DNA of 64,000 bases from Streptococcus parasanguinis (GCA_018365265.1 JAGZKI010000002.1:1-64000), one strand, 5' to 3'. Shown: positions 15,590-26,591, numbered from the stretch's first letter. The notes: generated from the sequence alone by a model not told the origin. Numbers and translations: made by a program.

Positions 15590-17749
15590 TTAGATGACAC
15601 AGCTTTCACATTGGTTGGCGCCAACTTCTCCACCATCATCTGTAAAGGTACGGACGTAGTAGATAGACTTGATACCCTTGTTAAAGGCGTAGTTCCGAAG
15701 GATAGACAAGTCACGAGTGGTTTGTTTGTTTTCAGTTTTCCATTCGTAAAGACCCTTTGGAATATCGCTACGCATAAAGAGAGTCAGTGAAAGACCTTGG
15801 TCTACGTGTTCAGTTGCGGCAGCATAGACATCGATGACTTTTCGCATATCCATGTCGTAGGCAGAAGTGTAGTAAGGAATCGTTTCCGTTGACAATCCTG
15901 CTGCAGGGTAGTAGATCTTACCGATTTTTTTCTCTTGGCGTTCTTCAATCCGTTGTGTAATTGGGTGGATAGAAGCAGATACGTCATTGATGTAGCTGAT
16001 AGATCCATTTGGTGCGACAGCCAAGCGGTTTTGGTGGTAAAGACCATCTGCTTGAACTTTAGCACGCAGTTCTGCCCAATCCTCTGCACTTGGGATAAAG
16101 ATATCTTTAAAGAGTTCTTTGACGCGATCAGATTTTGGTACAAATTCTCCAGTCGTGTACTTATCAAAGTATCTACCGTTGGCATAATCAGATTTTTCGA
16201 AGTTGTGGAAGGTAACACCACGTTCGCGCGCAATGTTATTTGATTCTACGAGAGTCCAGTAGTTCATGAGCATGAAGTAGATACTTGTAAACTCAACAGA
16301 CTCAGGTGATCCGTATTCAATCAATTGTTGCGCAAGGTAGCTGTGAAGTCCCATTGCTCCAAGTCCGAACGAATGCGCCAGTTTATTTCCGTGGTCAATA
16401 GTTGGAACGGCCACGATATGAGAGCTATCTGTAACGAAAGTCAAAGCACGAACCATGGCACGAATCGAACGACCAAAATCAGGTGAAGTCATCATGTTAA
16501 CTACGTTGGTTGAACCAAGGTTACATGAGACGTCTGTTCCCATTTGAACAAATTCTTGGGCATCGTTGATCAAGCTTGGTTCTTGAACTTGAAGGATCTC
16601 TGAACACAAGTTACTCATGATGATTTTTCCATCAACAGGGTTTGCCCGGTTAGCAGTATCGATGTTGACTACATATGGATAGCCAGATTCTTGTTGCAAT
16701 TTAGAAATTTCAGTTTCCAAATCACGTGCCTTAATTTTTGTCTTGCGGATGTTTGGATTAGCAACCAACTCATCGTATTTTTCAGTGATGTCGATGTAGT
16801 TGAATGGTACTCCGTATTCACGTTCCACAGAGTATGGGCTGAAGAGGTACATTTCTTCATTCTTACGAGCCAACTCGTAGAACTTGTCTGGTACGACTAC
16901 ACCAAGTGAGAGAGTCTTCACCCGAACTTTTTCATCGGCATTTTCCTTCTTAGTAGAAAGGAAGGCGATGATGTCTGGGTGGAAGACGTTGAGGTAAACC
17001 ACACCAGCCCCTTGGCGTTGTCCCAATTGGTTAGAGTAAGAGAAGCTATCTTCAAAGAGTTTCATAACAGGTACGACCCCAGAAGCGGCTCCTTCATACC
17101 CTTTGATTGGTGCTCCAGCTTCACGAAGGTTGCTGAGGGAAATCCCAACCCCACCACCGATACGTGAAAGTTGAAGGGCAGAGTTGATGGAACGTCCGAT
17201 CGCATTCATATCATCAGTTACTTGGATCAAGAAACATGAAACCAATTCTCCACGGCGGGCACGTCCAGCGTTTAAGAAAGAAGGAGTCGCTGGTTGGTAG
17301 CGTTGGTGGATAATTTCGTTTGCGATGTCTCGCGCGATAGCTTCATTTCCATCTGCAAAATAGAGAGCATTGAAGAAGACACGGTCTTCCATGCTTTCAA
17401 GATAGTATTCTCCATCATTTGTTTTCAAAGCGTATTGGTTATAGAATTTGTAGGCTGCCATGAAGGACTTGAATTGGAAGTTTTGGTCTTTGATAAATTG
17501 GGCCAATTCCTCTAAAAATTCAGGACGGTATTTCTCGATAAAAGCTCTCTCAATGTAATTGTGCTCGAGAAGGTACTGAATCTTGTCTGTAATCGAGTCA
17601 AAGGCTTTAGTATTTGGTACAACATTTTCTTTAAAGAACGCATCCAAAGCTTCTTTATCTTTATGAAGCATGATTTGGCCGTTTACTGGACGGTTGATTT
17701 CATTGTTAAGACGAAAATACGTCACATCTTCAAGAGATTTTAATCCCAT
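15590..17749 (-). CDS. nrdE: Class Ib ribonucleotide reductase alpha subunit NrdE
   Basis: A 719-residue catalytic subunit that reduces ribonucleoside diphosphates. The short N-terminus lacks a full ATP-cone activity domain, as expected for NrdE. Recognisable segments are the active-site Cys loop SNLCSEI, the NLGSTNVVNMM stretch and the C-terminal shuttle cysteines in QCESCVI, which NrdH re-reduces. The ATG follows AAAGGATTATT. It is followed by nrdF and preceded by nrdH, with hairpins in both gaps. Confidence 0.97.
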   Translation of the reverse strand: MGLKSLEDVTYFRLNNEINRPVNGQIMLHKDKEALDAFFKENVVPNTKAFDSITDKIQYLLEHNYIERAFIEKYRPEFLEELAQFIKDQNFQFKSFMAAYKFYNQYALKTNDGEYYLESMEDRVFFNALYFADGNEAIARDIANEIIHQRYQPATPSFLNAGRARRGELVSCFLIQVTDDMNAIGRSINSALQLSRIGGGVGISLSNLREAGAPIKGYEGAASGVVPVMKLFEDSFSYSNQLGQRQGAGVVYLNVFHPDIIAFLSTKKENADEKVRVKTLSLGVVVPDKFYELARKNEEMYLFSPYSVEREYGVPFNYIDITEKYDELVANPNIRKTKIKARDLETEISKLQQESGYPYVVNIDTANRANPVDGKIIMSNLCSEILQVQEPSLINDAQEFVQMGTDVSCNLGSTNVVNMMTSPDFGRSIRAMVRALTFVTDSSHIVAVPTIDHGNKLAHSFGLGAMGLHSYLAQQLIEYGSPESVEFTSIYFMLMNYWTLVESNNIARERGVTFHNFEKSDYANGRYFDKYTTGEFVPKSDRVKELFKDIFIPSAEDWAELRAKVQADGLYHQNRLAVAPNGSISYINDVSASIHPITQRIEERQEKKIGKIYYPAAGLSTETIPYYTSAYDMDMRKVIDVYAAATEHVDQGLSLTLFMRSDIPKGLYEWKTENKQTTRDLSILRNYAFNKGIKSIYYVRTFTDDGGEVGANQCESCVI

Positions 17750-17804
17750 AATAATCCTTTTCTAGTTCAAAAAAATGAAGAGGAGAAGTCCTCTCTTTAC
17801 AAGT

Positions 17805-17837
17805 AAAAAGTCTAGTGTTAGGTTGCTAACGCTAGAC
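17805..17837 (-). terminator. Terminator between nrdH and nrdE
   Basis: GTCTAGTGTTAG (17810-17821) pairs with CTAACGCTAGAC (17826-17837) with one wobble. On the minus strand the stem is followed by CTTTTTACTT, making an intrinsic terminator inside the nrdHEF cluster. It could lower nrdEF expression relative to nrdH or act as an attenuator. Confidence 0.7.
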
Positions 17838-17863
17838 CCTATTTAAGCAAAATACTGTGTTTA

Positions 17864-18082
17864 TTAAGAAAGTTTCTTCAACTTAGCTGGTTGAAAACCA
17901 GAAAATACTTCATCCGGTGTTTGAATTACTGGAGCAGCATTGAAGCCAAGGTTCTTAACATGCTCTACAAATTCTGGCTGTTCATCTAAGTTAATTTCGC
18001 GGTATTCCACATGATTGCTATCGAGGAATCGCTTGGTCATTTTGCATTGAACACAATTATTTTTTGAATAAATGGTTACCAT
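17864..18082 (-). CDS. nrdH: Glutaredoxin-like protein NrdH
   Basis: A 72-residue thioredoxin-fold electron donor for class Ib ribonucleotide reductase, with the redox motif C10-V-Q-C13 and the family's C-terminal GFQPAKL segment. It lies first in the nrdHEF cluster, downstream of a promoter with two NrdR-type boxes. Confidence 0.96.
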   Translation of the reverse strand: MVTIYSKNNCVQCKMTKRFLDSNHVEYREINLDEQPEFVEHVKNLGFNAAPVIQTPDEVFSGFQPAKLKKLS

Positions 18083-18121
18083 TTCTTTTCCGTTCTCCTA
18101 TCGAAATATAAATCTGTAAAC

Positions 18122-18150
18122 AGTATAAACAAAATCCAGCAACTTGTCAA
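18122..18150 (-). promoter_or_regulatory. nrdH promoter
   Basis: On the minus strand TTGACA (18150-18145) and TATACT (18127-18122) are separated by 17 bp. The NrdR-type boxes lie directly upstream. Confidence 0.85.
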
Positions 18151-18156
18151 CAAAAT

Positions 18157-18215
18157 AAAACTAAATATTGTGCAAAGATATGAAATGGAGTTTTCAAACC
18201 ACAATATATTGTGGT
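18157..18215 (-). promoter_or_regulatory. NrdR box pair
   Basis: The distal box ACCACAATATATTGTGGT (18198-18215) is a perfect 18-bp palindrome containing the NrdR core. The proximal box, with AAATATTGTG (18163-18172), is a degenerate match just upstream of the -35. The shared ATTGTG halves are 41 bp apart, close to four helical turns, so a tetrameric NrdR could bind both on one face and repress when deoxynucleotide levels are high. Confidence 0.82.
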
Positions 18216-18557
18216 GAGTGAAAAGTGTGAAAATCGAAGAAATGGGATAGGAATAGGCTTTAAAGCATCTTTAATTAGTTATAATTTTTTGGTGAATCAA
18301 TATCCTGTGGTTCAAGAGCTTCTTTTCATTGAAAGCGGAGGAAAATGTTAGTTATAATATAGTAGAAAATTGAAAAGATATTTCCTCTGTTCTTCAAGTG
18401 CTTCTTAAAATGTATCTAAATTGGGATTTTTCGCAGTCTTTTTCTGTAAGTCAGTGATAAAAATCTTGAAAAAAATTTCAAAAGATGATATAATACCAAA
18501 TTGTAAGGGTTATCAAAAGGTAACTCAAAAACTATTTTTAAAAAGGAGAGTCAAACT
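18216..18557. other. nrdH-ptsH divergent intergenic region
   Basis: 342 bp with no credible gene. It contains two copies of TTAGTTATAAT (18275-18285 and 18349-18359). The second can be read as a -10 with TTGAAA (18329-18334) at an 18-bp spacing, which would give ptsH a long-leader second promoter or drive a small RNA. The main ptsH promoter is at 18466-18494. A 90-codon reading frame over 18421-18690 overlaps ptsH and has no ribosome site. Confidence 0.6.
18466..18494 (+). promoter_or_regulatory. ptsH promoter
   Basis: TTGAAA (18466-18471), 17-bp spacer, TATAAT (18489-18494). The predicted start near 18501 leaves a 57-nt leader ending in AAAAGGAGAG. Confidence 0.88.
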
Positions 18558-18821
18558 ATGGCTTCTAAAGATTTCCACATCGTGGCAGAAACAGGTATCC
18601 ACGCACGTCCAGCAACTTTGTTGGTTCAAACTGCTAGCAAATTTGCTTCAGATATTACTCTTGAATACAAAGGTAAATCAGTTAACTTGAAATCAATCAT
18701 GGGTGTTATGAGCCTTGGTGTTGGTCAAGGAGCAGACGTTGTAATCTCTGCAGAAGGTGCTGACGCTGATGATGCTATCGCAGCTATCTCAGAAACAATG
18801 ACTAAAGAAGGATTGGCTTAA
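18558..18821 (+). CDS. ptsH: Phosphocarrier protein HPr
   Basis: An 87-residue PTS phosphocarrier. H15 (in GIHARPAT) accepts phosphate from enzyme I, and S46 (in LKSIMGVMS) is the HPr-kinase site that makes HPr-Ser-P the CcpA co-effector for catabolite repression. That ties this gene to the cre site before glgB. It is followed after 4 nt by ptsI. Confidence 0.99.
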   Translation: MASKDFHIVAETGIHARPATLLVQTASKFASDITLEYKGKSVNLKSIMGVMSLGVGQGADVVISAEGADADDAIAAISETMTKEGLA

Positions 18822-18825
18822 AAAT

Positions 18826-20559
18826 ATGACAAAAATGCTAAAAGGAATTGCAGCATCTGACGGTGTTGCCGTTGCTAAGGCATATTTGCTCATTCAACCA
18901 GACTTATCATTTGAGACTGTTTCAGTCGAAGATACAAGTGCAGAAGAAGCTCGTTTGGATGCAGCTCTTGAAGCTTCACAAAACGAGCTTTCTCTTATTC
19001 GGGAGAATGCAGTAGCAAGCCTTGGTGAAGAAGCAGCGCAAGTTTTTGATGCGCATATGATGGTTCTTGCTGACCCTGAAATGATTGGTCAGATCAAAGA
19101 AACAATTCGTACGAAAAAAATCAATGCAGAAGCTGGCTTGAAAGAAGTCACTGACATGTTCATTGCGATCTTTGAAGGAATGGAAGACAATCCTTACATG
19201 CAAGAACGTGCAGCAGATATTCGTGACGTTACCAAACGTGTCCTTGCCAACTTGCTTGGTAAAAAATTGCCAAACCCTGCTTCTATCAATGAAGAAGCAA
19301 TCGTGGTTGCGCATGACTTGACTCCATCTGATACAGCACAGTTGAACAAAAAGTATGTAAAAGCTTTTGTTACAAATATTGGTGGACGTACAAGTCACTC
19401 AGCTATCATGGCTCGTACACTTGAAATCGCAGCTGTTCTTGGTACAAATAACATTACAGAACTTGTCAAAGATGGTGATGTTTTGGCTGTTTCAGGGATC
19501 ACTGGTGAAGTGGTGATCAACCCTACTGAAGAACAAATTGCAGAGTTCAAAGCAGCTGGTGAAGCTTATGCTAAACAAAAAGCTGAATGGGCTCTCCTTA
19601 AAGATGCGAAAACAGTGACTGCTGATGGAAAACACTTCGAGTTGGCTGCCAACATCGGTACACCTAAAGACGTTGAAGGTGTAAACGATAATGGTGCAGA
19701 AGCTGTTGGTCTCTATCGTACAGAATTCTTGTACATGGATTCTCAAGACTTCCCAACAGAAGATGACCAATACGAAGCCTACAAAGCAGTTCTTGAAGGT
19801 ATGAACGGTAAACCTGTGGTTGTTCGTACAATGGATATCGGTGGGGATAAAGAACTTCCTTACTTCGACCTTCCTAAAGAAATGAACCCATTCTTAGGTT
19901 TCCGTGCTTTGCGTATTTCTATCTCTGAAACTGGTAATCAAATGTTCCGTACACAATTGCGTGCTTTGCTTCGTGCATCTGTTCACGGTAAATTGCGGAT
20001 CATGTTCCCAATGGTTGCTTTGTTGACTGAGTTCCGTACAGCTAAAGGTATTCTGGAAGAAGAAAAAGCGAAATTGGTTGCTGAAGGTGTTGCCGTTGCT
20101 GACGACATCGAAGTAGGGATCATGATTGAAATCCCAGCTGCAGCGATGTTGGCTGACCAATTTGCCAAAGAAGTTGATTTCTTCTCAATTGGTACAAACG
20201 ACTTGATCCAATACACAATGGCTGCTGACCGTATGAACGAACAAGTTTCATACCTTTACCAACCATATAACCCATCTATCCTTCGTTTGATCAACAACGT
20301 GATCAAAGCGGCGCACGCTGAAGGCAAATGGGCAGGTATGTGTGGTGAAATGGCCGGTGACCAAACTGCTGTTCCACTTCTTGTCGGAATGGGCTTGGAT
20401 GAGTTCTCTATGTCAGCGACATCTGTCCTTCGTACACGTAGCTTGATGAAGAAACTCGACACAGCTAAAATGCAAGAATATGCTAACCGTGCTCTTACTG
20501 AATGTTCAACAATGGAAGAAGTTCTTGAACTTTCAAAAGAATACGTGAACGTAGACTAA
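18826..20559 (+). CDS. ptsI: PTS phosphoenolpyruvate-protein phosphotransferase (enzyme I)
   Basis: A 577-residue general PTS enzyme that takes phosphate from PEP and passes it to HPr. The phospho-acceptor is H191 in [13 protein letters not shown]. The C-terminal PEP-binding barrel shows FRTEFLYM-type and [15 protein letters not shown] segments and the active-site Cys in GMCGEMAGD. Full length. It overlaps no gene and is transcribed from the ptsH promoter. Confidence 0.99.
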   Translation: MTKMLKGIAASDGVAVAKAYLLIQPDLSFETVSVEDTSAEEARLDAALEASQNELSLIRENAVASLGEEAAQVFDAHMMVLADPEMIGQIKETIRTKKINAEAGLKEVTDMFIAIFEGMEDNPYMQERAADIRDVTKRVLANLLGKKLPNPASINEEAIVVAHDLTPSDTAQLNKKYVKAFVTNIGGRTSHSAIMARTLEIAAVLGTNNITELVKDGDVLAVSGITGEVVINPTEEQIAEFKAAGEAYAKQKAEWALLKDAKTVTADGKHFELAANIGTPKDVEGVNDNGAEAVGLYRTEFLYMDSQDFPTEDDQYEAYKAVLEGMNGKPVVVRTMDIGGDKELPYFDLPKEMNPFLGFRALRISISETGNQMFRTQLRALLRASVHGKLRIMFPMVALLTEFRTAKGILEEEKAKLVAEGVAVADDIEVGIMIEIPAAAMLADQFAKEVDFFSIGTNDLIQYTMAADRMNEQVSYLYQPYNPSILRLINNVIKAAHAEGKWAGMCGEMAGDQTAVPLLVGMGLDEFSMSATSVLRTRSLMKKLDTAKMQEYANRALTECSTMEEVLELSKEYVNVD

Positions 20560-20568
20560 GAATTTAAC

Positions 20569-20601
20569 AAGACTAAGACAAATCCGTCTTAGTCTTTTTT
20601 T
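20569..20601 (+). terminator. ptsHI terminator
   Basis: AAGACTAAGAC (20569-20579) pairs perfectly with GTCTTAGTCTT (20586-20596), followed by a T run. Confidence 0.92.
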
Positions 20602-20824
20602 GATTTTTTTACATTGTTCATAAAAATGTTCATTTTATTCGTAATAAACTAGTTAGTAATAAAAATAGCGATTTGAATGTTCGGTTTTTTGTTTATTTTT
20701 CCTCGTATATATAGTATAATCGTAAGTAAGATTAGGAGGAAAGCGAAGGAATGAAGTAAAAGGTTCGGGAAAGAAAATGGAAAAACTTTTCCTGATAAAT
20801 TTACATGATTTTACAGGAATCAAC

Positions 20825-20853
20825 TTGAAAATTAAGTGATTTTATAGTAAAAT
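20825..20853 (+). promoter_or_regulatory. glg operon promoter
   Basis: TTGAAA (20825-20830), 17-bp spacer, TAAAAT (20848-20853), predicting a start near 20860. Confidence 0.8.
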
Positions 20854-20863
20854 AAAAACAAGT

Positions 20864-20877
20864 AGAAAACGCTTTCA
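20864..20877 (+). promoter_or_regulatory. cre site (CcpA operator)
   Basis: AGAAAACGCTTTCA differs from the ideal palindrome TGAAAGCGCTTTCA at two positions, one being the allowed R. It starts about 4 nt after the predicted transcription start, where bound CcpA-HPr-Ser-P would block initiation or elongation. Glycogen genes should therefore be repressed on preferred sugars. Confidence 0.82.
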
Positions 20878-20898
20878 AAAAAATAAAGAGGTGAGTAT

Positions 20899-22806
20899 AT
20901 GGATAGAAGCACAGACTTATGGACATTTGGAAGAGGGGATAATTTCCATCTTCAAGAGTACTTAGGAGCTCATAAGGAAACAAGGGGAGAACTAGAAGGC
21001 TTTACCTTCCGCGTTTGGGCTCCCAATGCTCAGGCTGTGGATCTGATTGGTGATTTCACTGATTGGGAAGCTCATAAAATTCCAATGGTTCGTAATGAAG
21101 GAGGCGTCTGGGAAGTCTTCTGTTCCGATGCAAAAGAGGGGGATATTTACAAGTATTTGGTGACTCGACAAAATGGTCATCAGGTGCAAAAAATTGATCC
21201 TCTAGCGTTATGGATGGAAAAGAGACCCAATACAGGATCTATTATTAAGACCATTCCAGAGAAAAACTGGAAAGATGGTCTCTGGAGAGCACGCCGCAAA
21301 AAACTTGGTTTTAAGGAACGACCTGTTAATATTTATGAAGTTCACGCAGGATCGTGGAAACGTAATGAGGATCACAGTTCCTATACCTTCAAACAACTAA
21401 AAGAAGAATTGATTCCATATTTGGTGGAGATGAACTACACCCACGTGGAATTTATGCCAGTGATGGCCCATCCATTGGGCTTGAGTTGGGGCTATCAGCT
21501 TATGGGATATTTTGCACTCGAGCAGACTTATGGTAGCCCAGAAGAGTTTCAAGACTTCGTGGAAGAATGCCACCTCAACAATATCGGAGTGATCGTGGAT
21601 TGGGTACCAGGACATTTCATTATCAATGATGATGCCTTGGCTTATTATGATGGAACACCAACCTTTGAATACCAGGATGAACATCGTGCCCATAACTACG
21701 GATGGGGAGCTTTGAACTTCGACTTAGGAAAGAATCAAGTCCAGTCATTCTTGATTTCTAGTTTGAAGTTTTGGATTGATACCTATCATTTAGATGGGAT
21801 TCGGGTCGATGCTGTGAGCAATATGCTCTATCTTGACTACGATAGTGGTCCATGGACACCAAATATTGATGGTGGAAACCTCAACTACGAAGGCGTTCAT
21901 TTCCTTAGACGTTTGAATGCGATTATTAAGAACGAACACCCAGATGTCATGATGATTGCTGAAGAAAGTTCTGCTGGTCAAAAGATCACAGGCCCTGAAG
22001 AAGAAGGTGGTCTAGGCTTTGACTATAAATGGAATATGGGTTGGATGAATGATATTCTACGATTCTATGAGGAAGACCCGGTCTACAGGAAATTTGACTT
22101 TAATCTGGTAACCTTTAGTTACATGTATGCATTTTCTGAGAATTTCTTACTACCATTTTCACATGATGAAGTGGTGCACGGTAAGAAGAGTTTGATGCAC
22201 AAGATGTGGGGAGATCGTTACAATCAATTTGCTGGACTCCGTAATCTTTTAACCTATCAGATCTGCCATCCAGGTAAGAAATTGCTCTTTATGGGGTCAG
22301 AATTTGGTCAATTTTTGGAATGGAAGTCAGAGGAGCAACTGGAATGGGGCAATCTAGAGGATGAAATGAATGCTAAGATGCGTCGTTTCACTTCTCAGCT
22401 CAATCATTTCTATAAAGAACACAAAGAATTGTGGGAGATTGATGATAGCTTTGATGGCTTAGAGATTATTGATGCAGATAACCGAGATCAGAGCGTCTTG
22501 TCTATGGTCCGGAAGAATCGTAAAGGTGAGCTTCTAGTATGTGTCTTCAATATGGCACCAGTAGAACGCAAGGACTTTACGATTGGTGTGCCTGTATCAG
22601 CGGTCTATGAAGAAATTTGGAATACAGAATTAGAAGAATGGGGAGGTGTCTGGAAAGAGCACAATCCGACAGTTCAGTCTAAAGATGGACTGTGGAAGGA
22701 TTATGAACAAACCTTGACCTTTACTTTGCCGGCTTTAGGAGCTAGCATTTGGAAGGTAAAACGCAAGGTGCGTAAGACAAAATCTAAAACATCAGATAAG
22801 AAATGA
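20899..22806 (+). CDS. glgB: 1,4-alpha-glucan branching enzyme GlgB
   Basis: A 635-residue GH13 enzyme that makes alpha-1,6 branches in glycogen. An N-terminal CBM48 domain ([19 protein letters not shown]) precedes the catalytic barrel. The nucleophile is D304 (DGIRVDA), the acid/base E355 (IAEESS) and the transition-state Asp D423 (SHDEVVHGK). A C-terminal beta domain and a Lys-rich tail follow. It is first gene of glgBCDA, with 50 nt to glgC. Confidence 0.97.
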   Translation: MDRSTDLWTFGRGDNFHLQEYLGAHKETRGELEGFTFRVWAPNAQAVDLIGDFTDWEAHKIPMVRNEGGVWEVFCSDAKEGDIYKYLVTRQNGHQVQKIDPLALWMEKRPNTGSIIKTIPEKNWKDGLWRARRKKLGFKERPVNIYEVHAGSWKRNEDHSSYTFKQLKEELIPYLVEMNYTHVEFMPVMAHPLGLSWGYQLMGYFALEQTYGSPEEFQDFVEECHLNNIGVIVDWVPGHFIINDDALAYYDGTPTFEYQDEHRAHNYGWGALNFDLGKNQVQSFLISSLKFWIDTYHLDGIRVDAVSNMLYLDYDSGPWTPNIDGGNLNYEGVHFLRRLNAIIKNEHPDVMMIAEESSAGQKITGPEEEGGLGFDYKWNMGWMNDILRFYEEDPVYRKFDFNLVTFSYMYAFSENFLLPFSHDEVVHGKKSLMHKMWGDRYNQFAGLRNLLTYQICHPGKKLLFMGSEFGQFLEWKSEEQLEWGNLEDEMNAKMRRFTSQLNHFYKEHKELWEIDDSFDGLEIIDADNRDQSVLSMVRKNRKGELLVCVFNMAPVERKDFTIGVPVSAVYEEIWNTELEEWGGVWKEHNPTVQSKDGLWKDYEQTLTFTLPALGASIWKVKRKVRKTKSKTSDKK

Positions 22807-22856
22807 CGATCGGTTGACTCTATGGGAGTCCAAGCTTTAAAAAGAGGAAGTAGTCA

Positions 22857-23999
22857 ATGAAGAATGAAATGCTCGCTTTAATTCTTGCCGGGGGGCAAGG
22901 AACACGTCTTGGTAAATTAACCAAAAACATCGCAAAACCTGCGGTTCAATTTGGTGGGCGCTATCGGATTATCGATTTTGCGCTATCAAACTGTGCCAAC
23001 TCAGGGATTCACAATGTTGGTGTGATCACACAGTACCAACCACTGGCCCTCAATAGTCATATCGGAAATGGTTCAAGCTGGGGCTTGGATGGAATCAACA
23101 CAGGTGTTTCTATTTTGCAACCTTATTCAGCTAGTGAAGGAAATCGTTGGTTCGAAGGAACTAGTCATGCCATCCTCCAAAACATCGATTATATCGACAG
23201 CATCAATCCTGAATATGTCTTGATTCTTTCTGGTGACCATATCTACAAGATGGACTATGATGATATGCTTCAATCTCACAAGGATAATAATGCGAGCTTG
23301 ACTGTTGCCGTCCTAGATGTACCTTTGAAGGAAGCGAGTCGTTTTGGAATCATGAATACCGATGCTAATAATCGGATTGTTGAATTTGAAGAAAAACCAG
23401 CTGAACCGAAATCTACCAAGGCTTCCATGGGGATTTACATCTTTGACTGGGCTCGTCTACGCAATATGTTGGTTGCTGCTGAAAAGAGCGATATCGATAT
23501 GTCAGACTTCGGTAAAAATGTCATTCCAACTTATCTAGAATCAGGCGAAAGTGTTTATGCTTATGAATTCAATGGTTATTGGAAAGACGTTGGTACGATT
23601 GAGTCTCTTTGGGAAGCCAATATGGAATATATCGATCCGAATAATGCCTTGGATAGTCGCGATCGTCACTGGAAAATCTATTCACGCAACCTCATTTCTC
23701 CACCAAACTTCTTTGGGGAACATGGCCACATCGAAGATTCTCTTGTCGTCGACGGTTGTTCGGTAGACGGTACAGTCAAACACTCCATCTTATCAACAGA
23801 AGCTCAAGTTCGTGAAGGAGCAGTTGTCGAAGATGCTGTCGTGATGAGCAATGCCATTATCGGTAAAGGAGCTGTCGTGAAACGCGCGATTATCGGAGAA
23901 GGCGCAGTCATTGCAGAAGGTGTCGTGATTGATGGAACAGAGGAAGTACAAGTTGTCGGTTACAATGAAAAAGTGGGGGTAGCAACAGATGAAGATTGA
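22857..23999 (+). CDS. glgC: Glucose-1-phosphate adenylyltransferase GlgC
   Basis: A 380-residue enzyme making ADP-glucose, the committed step of bacterial glycogen synthesis. The nucleotidyltransferase signature [20 protein letters not shown] is at residues 9-28, with IDFALSN and [10 protein letters not shown] downstream; a left-handed beta-helix C-terminus (repeated hydrophobic V/I-xxx-G pattern) follows. Its last 11 bp overlap glgD, so the two are translationally coupled, consistent with a GlgC-GlgD complex. Confidence 0.97.
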   Translation: MKNEMLALILAGGQGTRLGKLTKNIAKPAVQFGGRYRIIDFALSNCANSGIHNVGVITQYQPLALNSHIGNGSSWGLDGINTGVSILQPYSASEGNRWFEGTSHAILQNIDYIDSINPEYVLILSGDHIYKMDYDDMLQSHKDNNASLTVAVLDVPLKEASRFGIMNTDANNRIVEFEEKPAEPKSTKASMGIYIFDWARLRNMLVAAEKSDIDMSDFGKNVIPTYLESGESVYAYEFNGYWKDVGTIESLWEANMEYIDPNNALDSRDRHWKIYSRNLISPPNFFGEHGHIEDSLVVDGCSVDGTVKHSILSTEAQVREGAVVEDAVVMSNAIIGKGAVVKRAIIGEGAVIAEGVVIDGTEEVQVVGYNEKVGVATDED

Positions 24000-25125
24000 T
24001 AAATATTCAGCCATTTTAGGAAATACAGTTGGGTATCATGATATGTCCACTTTGACCAGCCATCGTCCGGTAGCATCACTACCGTTTGATGGGAAATACC
24101 GCTTAATCGACTTCCCATTGTCTAGTCTTGCAAATGCTGGTATTCGTAGTGTTTTTGGGATTTTCCAACAAGAAAATATTAGTTCGGTCTTTGACCATAT
24201 TCGTTCAGGTCGTGAGTGGGGCTTGTCTACTTTATTGAGCCACTATTACCTCGGAATCTATAATACTCCAGTTGAAAATACAACGGTAGGGCCAGAATAC
24301 TACCAACAATTATTGACCTATTTGAAACGGTCTGGTTCTAATCAAACAGTTGCTTTGAACTGTGATGTATTAATGAATATTGATCTCAATCAGATTTTCC
24401 ACCTTCATAATACCATTGATCGTCCGATTACAGTGGTTTATAAAAAGTTGCATCTGCAAAACATTTCTGAAGTCAATGCTGTCTTGAAAATTGATGAAAC
24501 AGACCATGTTACAGAGCAAAGACTTTTTGATGGCAAGGATCCTGACGAAGTCTACAACATGTCAACAGATGTCTTTATTGTGGACACTCCTTGGTTGATT
24601 GAAAAAATTGAAGAAGAAGCCAAGAAAGAATACCCACAAAAATTGCGCTATATCTTGCGTGATTTGGCAGTGGAATACAATGCGTTTGCCTTTGAATATA
24701 CAGGCTACCTTGCCAATATTCATTCAGTGGAATCCTACTACCATGCAAACTTGGATATGTTGGAAAACCAAAAATTCATGAAGCTCTTTTCACCAAATCA
24801 AAAAGTGTATACGAAAGTGAAGAATGAAGAACCAACGTATTATTCCAAGACTTCACATATTAAATCGTCTCAATTTGCTTCGGGTAGTATTGTAGAAGGA
24901 ACCGTTGAACGCTCCGTTGTTTCACGTCGGGTACACCTTCATCAAGGTTCAGAGGTCCGCAGTAGTCTTCTCTTCCCTGGTGTTGTGATTCATGACAATG
25001 CAATCGTCGAACATGCCATCCTGGATAAGGGTGTCGAAGTGGCTGCTGGTGTGACGATTCGTGGGACAGAAGAATCACCTGTCGTGGTTAAAAAAGGAAC
25101 GATTGTTACAGAGGATATTGTCTAA
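23989..25125 (+). CDS. glgD: GlgD, GlgC-like glycogen biosynthesis subunit
   Basis: A 378-residue paralogue of GlgC. The N-terminal region keeps the fold ([16 protein letters not shown]) but lacks the GGxGTRL phosphate loop, so it is expected to be catalytically inactive and to activate GlgC, as known in other Firmicutes. It overlaps glgC by 11 bp and glgA by 1 bp (TAATG). Confidence 0.95.
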   Translation: MKIDKYSAILGNTVGYHDMSTLTSHRPVASLPFDGKYRLIDFPLSSLANAGIRSVFGIFQQENISSVFDHIRSGREWGLSTLLSHYYLGIYNTPVENTTVGPEYYQQLLTYLKRSGSNQTVALNCDVLMNIDLNQIFHLHNTIDRPITVVYKKLHLQNISEVNAVLKIDETDHVTEQRLFDGKDPDEVYNMSTDVFIVDTPWLIEKIEEEAKKEYPQKLRYILRDLAVEYNAFAFEYTGYLANIHSVESYYHANLDMLENQKFMKLFSPNQKVYTKVKNEEPTYYSKTSHIKSSQFASGSIVEGTVERSVVSRRVHLHQGSEVRSSLLFPGVVIHDNAIVEHAILDKGVEVAAGVTIRGTEESPVVVKKGTIVTEDIV

Positions 25126-26552
25126 TGAAACTTTTATTTGTTGCAGCTGAAGGAGCACCGTTTTCTAAAACAGGTGGTTTGGGAGACGTTATTGGCGCTC
25201 TTCCTAAATCCTTAGCGAAAAGTGGTCATGATGTGCGCGTGATCCTCCCTTACTATGATATGGTAGAGGCCAAGTTTGGAGATCAAATCGAAGATGTCTT
25301 GCATTTTGAGACCAAGGTTGGCTGGAGAAGTCAATATGTAGGTGTGAAACGCATTGTGCGCGATGGAGTCACCTTTTACTTTATTGATAACCAACATTAT
25401 TTCTTTAGAGGTCATGTGTATGGTGACTTCGATGATGGCGAACGCTTTGCCTTCTTCCAGCTTGCGGCCTTAGAAACGATGGAACGAGTTGACTTCATTC
25501 CAGATGTTCTTCATGCCCATGATTACCATACGGCGATGATTCCTTTCTTGCTGAAGGAAAAATACCGTTGGATTCAAGCCTATCATGGAATTAAAACAGT
25601 ATTAACTATCCATAATTTGGAATTCCAAGGTCAGTTCGACCCAGGAATGTTGTGGGACCTATTCGGAGTTGGATTTGAACGCTATGCAGATGGAACGCTT
25701 CGGTGGAATGATTGCCTGAACTGGATGAAAGCCGGCATTCTATATGCTGACCGTGTAACAACGGTTTCTCCTAGCTATGCGCAAGAGATTATGACTGCTG
25801 AATATGGTTGTGGCTTGGATCAGATCCTTCGGATGGAGTCTGGCAAGGTGACCGGTATTGTTAACGGGATTGATGCGGATCTGTATAATCCTGAAACGGA
25901 TCCACTCTTGACTCATCACTTCAGTCTCTCAGATCTTTCAGGTAAAGCAGCTAATAAACGAGCTCTTCAAGAACGTGTCGGTCTACCCGTCCGCGATGAT
26001 GTACCTTTGTTTGGGATCGTCTCTCGTTTGACACGCCAAAAAGGCTTTGACGTTGTGGTAGAAGAGTTGCATCAACTCTTGCAAAAGGATATTCAGATTG
26101 TCTTGCTCGGTACAGGAGATCCTGGATTTGAAAATGCCTTTGCTTGGTTTGGTCAAGCCTACCCAGACAAACTTTCAGCGAATATCACATTTGATGTCCA
26201 ATTGGCTCAAGAAATCTATGCAGCATCAGATGTCTTCTTGATGCCAAGCCGCTTTGAACCATGTGGCCTTTCTCAAATGATGGCCATGCGTTATGGAACC
26301 CTTCCTTTGGTGCATGAAGTCGGCGGACTTCGTGATACAGTTCAACCGTATAATGTTGTTGATGGAAGTGGAACAGGCTTTAGCTTCAATAATTTGTCTG
26401 GCTATTGGTTCAACTGGGCAGTTGATGAAGCCTTGGCTGTCTACTACAATGACAAACAGGCTTGGTATGGTCTCCAAGAGCAAGCTATGACGCGTGACTT
26501 CTCATGGGATACGGCTAGTCAACGATACAATGATTTGTACCAATCTTTATAA
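25125..26552 (+). CDS. glgA: Glycogen synthase GlgA
   Basis: A 475-residue GT5 ADP-glucose-dependent glycogen synthase extending alpha-1,4 chains. The N-terminal ADP-glucose motif K15-T-G-G-L is present, and the C-terminal Rossmann domain contains [19 protein letters not shown]. It is the last gene of the operon; no glgP follows, so degradation must be encoded elsewhere. Confidence 0.97.
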   Translation: MKLLFVAAEGAPFSKTGGLGDVIGALPKSLAKSGHDVRVILPYYDMVEAKFGDQIEDVLHFETKVGWRSQYVGVKRIVRDGVTFYFIDNQHYFFRGHVYGDFDDGERFAFFQLAALETMERVDFIPDVLHAHDYHTAMIPFLLKEKYRWIQAYHGIKTVLTIHNLEFQGQFDPGMLWDLFGVGFERYADGTLRWNDCLNWMKAGILYADRVTTVSPSYAQEIMTAEYGCGLDQILRMESGKVTGIVNGIDADLYNPETDPLLTHHFSLSDLSGKAANKRALQERVGLPVRDDVPLFGIVSRLTRQKGFDVVVEELHQLLQKDIQIVLLGTGDPGFENAFAWFGQAYPDKLSANITFDVQLAQEIYAASDVFLMPSRFEPCGLSQMMAMRYGTLPLVHEVGGLRDTVQPYNVVDGSGTGFSFNNLSGYWFNWAVDEALAVYYNDKQAWYGLQEQAMTRDFSWDTASQRYNDLYQSL

Positions 26553-26567
26553 ATAGATCTATGATAC

Positions 26568-26591
26568 AAACGCCTTTCGAGGCGTTTTTTT
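26568..26591 (+). terminator. glgBCDA terminator
   Basis: AAACGCC (26568-26574) pairs with GGCGTTT (26581-26587), followed by T residues. Confidence 0.9.

Larger units (their letters stand above)
20602..20898. other. ptsI-glgB intergenic region
   Basis: About 297 AT-rich bases. A TATAAT at 20715-20720 is followed by AGGAGGA and a two-codon reading frame (ATG AAG TAA, 20751-20759), a possible upstream promoter with a minimal leader peptide. The main glgB promoter (20825-20853) and cre site (20864-20877) lie at the 3' end. Confidence 0.5.

Noticed and set aside
18421..18690. 89-codon frame before and into ptsH
   Set aside because: No ribosome site, covers the ptsH promoter and overlaps ptsH in another frame.
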